Positions 46,701 through 47,368 of a DNA stretch of 47,368 nucleotides are shown in pieces. The DNA comes from Acetobacteraceae bacterium. GTDB lineage: Bacteria > Pseudomonadota > Alphaproteobacteria > Acetobacterales > Acetobacteraceae. The stretch spans positions 1 through 47,368 of the forward strand of contig CANJSR010000002.1 of NCBI GenBank assembly GCA_947476855.1, read 5' to 3'. Made by a program: the position numbers and the translations under genes. Position 1 is the first letter of the stretch. Every line of letters starts with the position of its first letter. The notes under the pieces were generated by a model. It worked only from the letters and a program-made list of their open reading frames with translations, was not told the DNA's origin and made no database searches.

Positions 46701-47368
46701 CCGCGGCAACGACACCATCCTGGGCAGCGGCGAGGGCGACTGGCTGGCCGGCGGGTCGGGCAACGACACGATCCGCGGCATGGGCGGCAACGACATCATC
46801 TCGGGCGACACCGGGTTCAACATCAACATCTCCCAGCGGCTGAGCCTGTCGACCCAGATCCTGACCATCGCGGTCGATGTCGCCGCCGCCGACTACCTGA
46901 CCACCCGTGACTCGCTGGTGGCCGGCAACGACACGATCTTTGGCGGTGACGGCAACGACATCCTGTTCGGCGACTACGGCCTGACGCTGCAGCCGGTCGC
47001 GGTCAACCGCATCCTGACCACGGGCCAGGTGACCGCGCTGGCCGCCGGGCGGACCGTCGGCGGCGACGACAAGATCTTCGGTGAGGACGGCGACGACGTC
47101 ATGCTGGGTGGCCTTGGCGCCGACACGATGAACGGCCTGACCGGCAACAACGTGATGCTGGGCGACAACGGCATCGTCGGCTACCTGGCGACGGGTGAGC
47201 TGTCGACGATCGTCACCACGGACACCGGGTTCGGCGGCGCCGACCAGATCAATGCCACCACCGGGAATGACCTGGTGCTGGGTGACAACGGCTATGTCAC
47301 TTTCGATGCTGCGGGCGTGATGACCGAAATCCGGGGCATCGCCACCGCGGACGGCTCCGCCGATGAGA
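25702..47368 (+). CDS. Giant LEPR-XLL / RTX repeat surface protein (3' end outside window)
   Basis: An open frame of at least 7222 codons without stop. N-terminus: about 50 very basic residues, then the LEPR-XLL-type motif MEPRVLMSAD (54-63), usual near the start of very large repetitive exported proteins. Residues about 70-4100 are beta-strand repeats of the pattern GVGASVAVNV...AxIGxGAxV with Ala/Gly/Val/Thr-rich strands, broken by charged linkers. About 4100-6400 resembles filamentous-haemagglutinin-like and other beta-rich modules; about 6409-6770 Calx-beta-like domains; from about 6930 RTX nonapeptides (GGNDTI, GNDIISGD). RTX repeats bind calcium and mark type I secretion; the secretion signal would lie past the window. 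Likely a surface adhesin or matrix protein. There is no N-terminal Sec peptide, and no T1SS ABC transporter gene is in the window. Confidence 0.93.
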   Translation, partial: MKTGRRSKRSSFKPSIGKMLRRFSGWGNKQGQPNSGGAKAPDKPRRQGFGLEAMEPRVLMSADISYASLGSLDMTAKAEQSAGKFFINLYETANPASKVGGVELTAADDVTVNIARVGGEPGGALFADTVRFDLDTLGSIDGFVNGNGGLLSLDFKGGAELLQDDHVFVLGTGGASIAYGLTLTADTDITINASKTFTGALTIQSDESVTGSAATNFTAAGITIKADAVKDGGIVGTGFFADSDASITLTGSKLTSSGALTIEAHGKATADDDGTSLSKVTGAILTSNSEATIAIGGASQLTGTTVVVKAFLEADLKGKADKNTVKLVVVQGVSDPSVTINGTTKINASNTLTVTAGSDVKITTSASPDAAAKNAKFDAAVLSTTFETGASLVVGGTAQLTATNAVVMGASSKFVSSATADANVVGTAGAAVAVSVIYGDTQAWINGAKVTGNGVTLSATSDRSITTLAKSSPGGSDSNAGKNKSETTLADNKASTSSGNLTIAGAVAVSTDTGKTAAWLNGSTIDAKAGAAKITASAVDVVTVKADGQFTSKGATGVGIGVAIGVANRSNLAYIQGNTSITAGSLAVEVLAPSTSSFTAESIAGVGASSKVGVAGSLAINVSVLDNRAYLNPSATLTLTGNPNVTFAANSDVTHVTRAMPAAKGNADPSKVGVGASVALTYEEVNTSANIGNLAVLTGANNLILTADADLETTTEAKGGSKGSTAITPVVAITIAANDASATLGTGALLTVAGKFEANAILANNAATTAEGDTFSGGTGVGISVAVSVINDNAVATTGRDLTTLAGTAAFLSTVISGSHSTARASVAGGEQDDSSGTQKVDDKTGGEQDFGAKTASDQTKKANPGGSTKGTQGASSPDAKTSGGSVSVAGAVAVNIANASSMALIGDGRIITSAGVLTLKSQANVDGTAAADGKAVIGSTEFDPTSAVNTTSEAITIGASAGLKTGDKVTYNHGDGGTDIKGLKTGSSYFVRDAGGGKYVLYDTKDHADTGGATGRIDLQDKGAGTKHAFKGAGAGGTGVGVAVTVNFADVENLATVGGSTINAGGLDMQATVADRVLAFNPASKVSTVNETIDVGQSGLRTGDAVVYQKGPGGTVMGGLTEGKVYYVNVQSDGKLQLYTSHEDALGGTTTGRVNITSVGVGASHRLVDRNHGFGAWSLSGAGGGSTGVAGSLAINLGFTDTQALLGANATTPTVGLKGGGDMTLKAASAVTNVASAKPFDGGGNGTSVGVGVSVSMDYGQNTTLARIGNGVVVTGAGKVTLDATTVQDMISESVSGAKGSTAVTPVVAIAISANETHASIGTGGLLTTAGAISVTASLTDTVWNTAKGDTQSNSTGVGISVAVSVVNDKASATTSRDLNATGAITFASSATSASNASAFASVAGGQEDDGSGDHEGANKQSTDNTANKEANYGDSTAKSADAGATGTGGAKSDKGSTSNGSVSVAGAVAINIANVTTQAFIPDNRTVTATGMISVKSAANADAITVANGSASTTDGGVGIGAAVSVNIGNLTNRAYIGNNTVISGGGLDIQAVMTTREYDLSVVTASIVDVAADTIFVGMKSGLKTGDEVKYKKGAGGNAAIGGLTHDSSYFVSVKDGGKVQLYDTEANAKAGGSTGRVDLTAGATGNDHEFTFGLLNLAGSVKFNPTQSVRFVDVGGDTALRTGDAVVYEGGAGAMGGLVDGTTYYVIEVIPGQYQLAASRSDAAAGKAINLTTSGGAGQQLIDATHTSRAEATSGAGGGDVGVAGSVTVNSITRTTEAQIGRGGKATITITGGGNVTVAATNTGSGSSVALPSNGGGKGSDVGIGASVAVNVLNNVTTAEITDATVWSGAAGTFSVIATSSSTAITDAENGAASDNVAIGVGAAVAVVNDTTTARIGTGAGIITASGAINVRAQHAGDIETTTDAEAAGKSVGVGASVSVGVVTQNVTAELARSISTSGGILNVEAISTVTNETKAVASAGGTSKDDSNQNSKSGKSGTDGQADKQVNDNKNTQGQDLSSASASQGTSDASGKNSGQGGGGSSGVSVAASVAVSVLTANVTAKVTNGADLTATNQAIAVKTSSLVATSAKAIGAALGMDNDVNIGAGVSVSVVNATNKAQVGSGSILTGKGVVISALTPAGKTNSLVAWGASAGGGKGDVGIAGSVAVNIVNTFDTEASAAAGSSIVSTGLVTVEAKAKMDMQTLAAAGAFSQGTAVGLAVAVGVLDVNTTAYIGGSVDASGAIAIRAENVMLPSKIDIPGVSDANDPRITAVAVAGAASNGDAAIGASVIVDDFHIDANAYLGDGAKVNQGAKFVANANQDLTIRALNDIEIVSVAGALALTSGSAGIGAGVDVELVSLNTRAYVGKGALVQLGGSADIIADQDLSMISVAAVLSVADSAAVAATASIQVVSTDARAYIAGVPAPGAATKFAAADSVTIDADSVFKVTMIAGSVGVAGTAGIGAANATLVHTANTTAFVGERANVSAGGNGLDIHAHAHEDILSVSAGIAIGGSAGVAGSADVTVLNETTSAYVGRSATINVTNGDLDISASDITEIISVAGSLAGGSVGVGMGADVGVFNKTTLAYIDSGVSATVDDNILVTAVSEEDLISVSAGLAAGSVAVGVNAGVHVFNITTKAFIGDDPDDATASAGAGNVFANGSIVIFADDYSNINEVAGSLAAGGVGIGAAAGVNVLNKDTKAFVGAGAVVRADGNRTGLTVNTGRITPGVGAPGESYNPGNAKAKSPGIETSSGGTLTAAKSGDRSSLRAQGTVGTPTLGDMDLDGDGGKSKVDDPSFNGPRVTSLATQAGFRGLSVSAVNRDEIRTFSVSASFGGVAVAFSAGVEVVNAKTSAYIGNNAKINTSTTGANTAQSVLVAAGDDFYHLMVTAGLGVGATAITPAIGVNLVTNTTKAWIGSGASVKALNDVTVQATAKEDLVMVGVGVAVGAFGFGGVVDVLKINNQTHALIMNSATVLAGGDVFISAMDDTHVLQLSGALAAGAVGIGASVGVMIIDKDTAARIGTSATVEALGAGTGVSQIVTGGLAGSTIQKTMASGVIVQAESSEDILHIVAAGGFGMVGVAGSLGVTLIRSTTAAVIEANATINRTAHGKASALQSVHVNAANKVDIDTYVIGVAAGAAGIGGAVDIGTLNNDVKAEIQGGTKVSAQDDVRVNAVSVKDLKGFDASGGFGVVGVAGAVSVWSVGKTINSSYSDNDGNTKNSLIAGGKGADADAGEQANSATTQVTGDIGETFSSKGANANSSASRVNSITGSANTKVGAAAPTKATITGLIALAPVPPGTSAMIQSGADIDATDDISVQANAKTTIKIDIGSVSAGLVGVGASVAVLSVADNVSAFANGVLNAGDDIAVAATLNGDTDLLVLSGSAGFVGLGAAVAVVSDTSLVQATLGSVERADAITVNATNTRSISETTGQVVGGAVGVGIVFTRVDVSGGSVARVNNGAVIGNVSPVGSLSITASENTTVHSKVVAVTAGIGAFGANFSFIKINPTVSASIGPNANINVKGAVTVTASAKIDGYAEALGVAAGGLAVGASLTDVTIEPTVTAALGNPANSASGAVTVKAGSLTVAAKTLLPASGYTARSASTGSAGALIGVTSTNAVIEDNATVKSFIGDGSILTIVGATFVTAVNNTRQKSSANSNAGGLIAAGIAYAEVDSDADVQAFAGKNVSVKASSLTIGATGKDDNFAYTNAGSGGLIAGASSVARTKNTSLTQARVDNGSVITLSTGDGALTVGADQTAAFNSQITTFAGGLFAGAGGVITNTVNAKTDSKIGDSVTITAKSIDLNATTHIDKPWLTGGTTENIKGTTGGLVSGAGASDKTTISVSTKVTIGSASKLSVTGIASNAHTFKLTALNDWNVRDKISFITGGALSGAAAVASIDVKVAEATVQVAGTAVLNSTNAIDMSARGHGTLKQLISTETYGLGTATVGHATVNLRPDNQIIISGGAKITAYGDINLSAGSDTNYNEDEYTIESRYDGFAGSLIPISSIGATGYLIAENKITIGSGAHLKTARDANLFTDRFGTNQMDVQAKAQSWVSELQSALLKAQGGGALLDYAHATILGISHGTIQMNGTVETGIIRHQNLSLNAWDGLTGKITGYTATDGVTFTTGQEAINNPLIDELEHYENLLKQYGNENPSLKAFYEERIASIVADLLADGLVTIESDGKGGNVYIAAKQYVMTVTVDPIWADSGSITTRGDLLQGSGTWIAPNDASVKIINDTPAFLKITGIDIPTQLGGLFFNGDQINTILDVTSRNTANVKEDNLLNSDGGSPLGPFVPGGVTFNLTGVKYGLTEPSVLIQNRLDIEFVNISGNYKVNGKNPTYPWPDIIITAIEDGGLGIHNVLGDVTIQTLVPGFNPNSKGDIKIFGPVVSKSLTLTAGGQLFIQTPIFESGGSPMSQWGDVTTGSYNPNNLAQVAAGVVKASAGGVASMLSKVPGAEGGIYADKIFIDADIINLNGRLQSGKADYSLSLGAATTARINDIIGSGATGLVKLVEDSSADFSVYFDTSTKRIEVQDLRVSGGDIEMHGRILNTGNGQLYIFGGYGKININNATSFDLGLHRIDVSERGGGTLVIHDETPGSNVVKIYQQNENGLTVSTSINGAPAVVQNNQALDSIYSPASDWRYGWTVGVSQLVHKTKRVVDSSWIGLIDLGTEITSWDTTEIQGQPTLEGPGPYYYRSAVGGDYSYSTSTVTISDPVRGHSAAETNTTWYGETSITVNFWEDSGTRLLHTHSISAHRDVGVHFFGYDTGTVTVNSNSGGSVYIEGPILNDRGTTSITTNDRILSGSASGYVGGNRVVLTAANGIGTANTALRVDVGGTAFASLSAVTTTGVVNLVQTDGDMAIDKVMSKSFDKITLAAPGSITVAQKSAGVWYEGLVSGGALTLSALTGEIGNDSIRPLVIEMPLPLNVKADLNDSLIATASTDVSLKVKSGDLRVKSIIAGGDVYINVAAGSLIDANDLQVRDERTYAELKAGVWSSLQLTAGTGYADKVAATIQSFVSAKTQEYNTYWQFRHMQADGGAAFDAGFQVTLGAAETAYYQNELGYDAAAIQTLVNMRTATYHTLNSTYGAGGSYGSVNDLAFNANTFVGNFNYKATLAEKTSLTSTIKQWTEDQLLYAISAGLMKDVTSTVVNIEEPNIVGDEITIVTKNNVGQKGDETIIDLTPPNVVFTDDQRVALAAAERLDVQYLGGQIVTATVTFDAGSRTIVRTSPGSWIAAGFTAGMYITIDGANGQTTQNATIGTNIFHRILSVSASVITLDNSTTLTTESAKTVKIAPVVLDPTFQQVGSSVVATVQFTGNTLTNPATITRAVGSFIADGFAANQLLTLSGSAANSTTNGMTYRIVSVTATVITLSSTASITTEAFDQVVTLRRGTAPVITAIKISHLDDINVTATGGIDITAGKGVLLGSTVDIKLERVTAGTVVAGDKIRIKGSLSIIDAGAPGLAYIRGDDVILEAAQGGIGSQAAPITLDSIAGGTLTARAKNTIWITGVGVAGNGNLNLEAVFSQTGDVHLGAEGSILDAFNTDFPKVKASKIFLESDHEIGAAGNYVDVQAAKTVTAEAGGNIWIAQFEGDLRVDHIQSFGGNVDLRAEFSIVDAASAKYDNSGAASLPAADVIGNSISLTALIGGIGDALNALDINSQFSGGGTLTSSSKALNTYIIETLGDVALNTVSTGQTQSAFITAPTGSITNGAPGKHNVLSGNTKLFANKDIGAPGNAIKTKVGHIEAQSTTGSTYVDNDGELAIGGDFTGDPNGVVTGGSAVITAASPITLTKSILAGGNVLLHSVDDAFDGNDPSKDDVPDHMIIREKDLFGQRLFIKAAGSIFLLAGDDLTVERGALIQAGVSAVLWGDYGNTDGRLVPNVTDNRETKESKNADPLKGTTIIVAGTVTAPTIIITGDSDEDRIFVTTGKLTAMFPWLSPAAFASVFGERAQYPREVPTASNIFILGQDEDDLISVWGDVLAREIRIFGNAGQDIIGLNPENPDGYKLQIAGQISIYGGLGLDDITVNKLNTLDIARKMNGPGIGPDKLVTGLVPGMRNTVDIDGGGAFDLVTVNMTGTNDYIINVHDNGAPGDGSDTLVINGTDDVDTFLLRAGFVALLQENAGGFATTYERVNYDDTINVLRVNAYKGDDSFYVDDNSAITQLDGGLDNDFFQFGQLFGNTRIAPNRVATGDTFPTFDTTQGYLSRGVSFATLAYGGDGNDQMVVYSNRAPLELYGESGVDSFIVRAFAYKKASDPVVINAPIRIDGGAESDQATIIGTELADSFVVTRDAVVGAGLNVSLANLGSIEVDAMQGDDRFYVHSTEANVATMLIGGLGTDIFDVGGDVVTPIIANSIEGKSSFINHNIVSAGTAYDGIWAEGVSLNVASARVGPMIVTQSGGDTTVREGNVDPKTASDSYTLRMSEAASVASLTGVAYVTVSAATSPSRNAAVGGRTVRVSLDNVNFYESLVLTFDPFAVKGTANAWDRTRTIYVRADQDSLTEGEQTVIISHSMVSTDPAYNRANIANVTVRVIDDDRAGVTIQQSGNATTVVEGGAKDTYTVVLTRAPKAGEVVTVKLATNDAQLKLSVDTIQFTAANWNVPVTVTVSALDDGALENRAEVLITHTVTSNQVSGFYANISDVADVAVTVHDNDAPGVLITPNNGGTLVGGLLTDSYQVQLTSAPVAPVFVQILTDGQTIVSAHSAEQQPNRFSVVNGIPTIRFDATNWNKPFLVAVEVNLQVQAPFNRMVYPAQPHLTAPIQGPLTLEGGDVAGKDRSLNRAMMLPTEKDVAPPVLNIVVDEKTKTDTVNVFNDGSVQNDAGVHALAGIPDGLAAQYGVAIGSLPLDEFGNIRGLNMGDKQEIDISQPGKADIRPFNAGITYHAIEVADVMLGIGKDSFAVQTTLKDMITVVQGGGGDDVLRATGGGGNTSPLILFGDTSQDGSFYNSTTANITGRARAFTNGGNDTIDASKMARSVTIYGGRGNDTILGSGEGDWLAGGSGNDTIRGMGGNDIISGDTGFNINISQRLSLSTQILTIAVDVAAADYLTTRDSLVAGNDTIFGGDGNDILFGDYGLTLQPVAVNRILTTGQVTALAAGRTVGGDDKIFGEDGDDVMLGGLGADTMNGLTGNNVMLGDNGIVGYLATGELSTIVTTDTGFGGADQINATTGNDLVLGDNGYVTFDAAGVMTEIRGIATADGSADE
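27109..27192 (+). repeat. Charged linker 1 in the giant protein
   Basis: Ser/Asn/Lys/Asp-rich low-complexity stretch (SSPGGSDSNAGKNKSE) between hydrophobic beta repeats, followed directly by a GAVAVST strand. Similar but longer inserts recur downstream. Confidence 0.6.
28183..28365 (+). repeat. Charged linker 2 in the giant protein
   Basis: About 60 residues rich in Asp, Lys, Gln, Ser and Gly (GGEQDDSSGTQKVDD...), ending just before GGSVSVAGAVAVNIA, the repeated strand block. Confidence 0.65.
28582..28800 (+). repeat. GLKTGD module, copy A
   Basis: Residues about 961-1033. Pattern: GLKTGDKVTY, a GDGGTDIKGLKTGSSYFV turn, a KYVLYDT strand, GGATGRIDL, ending KHAF. One of four copies of an approximately 75-residue module interrupting the beta-helix-like repeats. 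Confidence 0.75.
28981..29214 (+). repeat. GLKTGD module, copy B
   Basis: Residues about 1094-1171. Matches copy A: GLRTGDAVVYQKG, GGLTEGKVYYVNVQ, KLQLYTS, GGTTTGRVNIT, ending SHRLV. Confidence 0.75.
29922..30087 (+). repeat. Charged linker 3 in the giant protein
   Basis: About 55 residues rich in Asp, Glu, Asn, Lys and Ser (GGQEDDGSGDHEGANK...), again followed by SNGSVSVAGAVAINIAN, so linker 2 and linker 3 occupy equivalent positions in repeated units. Confidence 0.65.
30427..30669 (+). repeat. GLKTGD module, copy C
   Basis: Residues about 1576-1656: SGLKTGDEVKYKKG, GGLTHDSSYFVSV, KVQLYDT, GGSTGRVDLT, ending DHEFTF. The closest to copy A. Confidence 0.75.
30718..30951 (+). repeat. GLKTGD module, copy D
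   Basis: Residues about 1673-1750: ALRTGDAVVYEGG, GGLVDGTTYYVIEV, YQLAASR, KAINLTTSG. The most diverged copy, lying directly behind copy C. Confidence 0.65.
31657..31845 (+). repeat. Charged linker 4 in the giant protein
   Basis: About 63 residues of Ser, Lys, Asp, Gln and Gly (GGTSKDDSNQNSKSGK...), followed by GVSVAASVAVSVL, the same junction as linkers 2 and 3. Confidence 0.65.
34057..34101 (+). other. EF-hand-like calcium loop in the giant protein
   Basis: DMDLDGDGG followed by KSKVDD (from residue about 2786) resembles the DxDxDG start of an EF-hand or dockerin calcium loop. It lies in a hydrophilic insert (about 33890-34180) between beta repeats. Only one loop is seen. Confidence 0.4.
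41371..41916 (+). repeat. Two tandem approximately 90-residue modules in the giant protein
   Basis: Copy 1 (about 41371-41640) and copy 2 (about 41653-41916) share: ATVTFD/ATVQFT, SPGSWIAAGFTAG/AVGSFIADGFAAN, an NATIGTNIF/NSTTNGMTY turn, RILSVSASVITL/RIVSVTATVITL and a TTLTTE/ASITTE end. This resembles small beta modules common in phage and surface proteins. Confidence 0.65.
44926..46010 (+). repeat. Calx-beta-like domains in the giant protein
   Basis: About three consecutive units. Unit 1 starts MIVTQSGGDTTVREG and ends VRVIDDDRAGV; unit 2 has TTVVEGGAKDTYTVVLTRAP, FTAANWNVPVTVTV and ends VHDNDAPGV; unit 3 (LVGGLLTDSYQVQLTSAP, FDATNWNKP) is diverged. Typical of calcium-binding adhesive proteins. 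Confidence 0.8.
46489..47368 (+). repeat. RTX calcium-binding repeats in the giant protein
   Basis: Glycine/aspartate nonapeptides: GGGGDDVL, GGRGNDTIL, GGSGNDTIRGMGGNDIISGD, GGDGNDILFGD, GEDGDDVMLGGLGADTM, GNDLVLGDNG. They are separated by LGDNG-centred inserts of about 50 residues that begin to repeat and continue past the window edge. They form calcium-stabilised beta-rolls after type I secretion. Confidence 0.92.

Noticed and set aside
1..47368. CRISPR arrays, tRNA or rRNA genes, insertion sequences
   Set aside because: No regularly spaced short direct repeats, no cloverleaf-like or rRNA sequence, and no transposase or integrase frame was seen; the repeats in the giant gene are coding.

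Overview
The window looks like chromosome of a GC-rich alphaproteobacterium, most likely Rhodospirillales/Acetobacterales. This is an inference from gene content and style: a TRAP transporter, short ArgC, a GNAT-Nudix fusion, a gamma-class carbonic anhydrase, and about two-thirds G+C in typical coding rows. No rRNA or tRNA gene, CRISPR array, insertion sequence or prophage was seen.

The left part (1-19681) is ordinary metabolism and regulation in short operons. It opens with the C-terminal three quarters of pgk. On the minus strand follows a tightly coupled trio: an oligopeptide-type binding protein, a secreted EndoU-type nuclease and a 96-residue protein of unknown function. Next on the plus strand come argC, a gamma carbonic anhydrase, an enoyl-CoA hydratase and a complete TRAP transporter (dctP, dctQ and dctM type). 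On the minus strand lie erpA/iscA, a double VOC protein, a GNAT-Nudix fusion and a CinA-like protein. Divergent from erpA are dgt, which has a promoter that predicts a leaderless mRNA, then prs and an EthD-like gene. A MarR regulator, OmpR-type response regulator and histidine kinase form a minus-strand operon. It is divergent from a branched-chain aminotransferase across a clean inverted-repeat operator. A BLUF blue-light sensor gene closes this part.

The right part (20054 to the end) is the unusual region. Six very tightly packed plus-strand genes encode a periplasmic adaptor (membrane fusion) protein, an 89-residue protein, a SAM-dependent methyltransferase, a radical SAM enzyme with an extra cysteine cluster, and two proteins of no recognised family. 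After a lower-GC leader with stem-loops comes a 99-residue ORF whose stop overlaps the start of a giant gene. The giant gene stays open to the window edge, giving at least 7222 codons. Its product has a basic N-terminus, a LEPR-XLL-type motif, thousands of residues of beta-strand repeats, filamentous-haemagglutinin-like stretches, Calx-beta-like domains and RTX nonapeptides. It is most probably a type I secreted surface or adhesin protein.

The six genes may serve to make, modify or export the giant protein, or may make a separate product. The sequence alone does not decide this, and it is the main candidate here for an undescribed system. Most start sites were chosen by family length, ribosome-binding site and spacing. 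Regulatory sites are by-eye calls.
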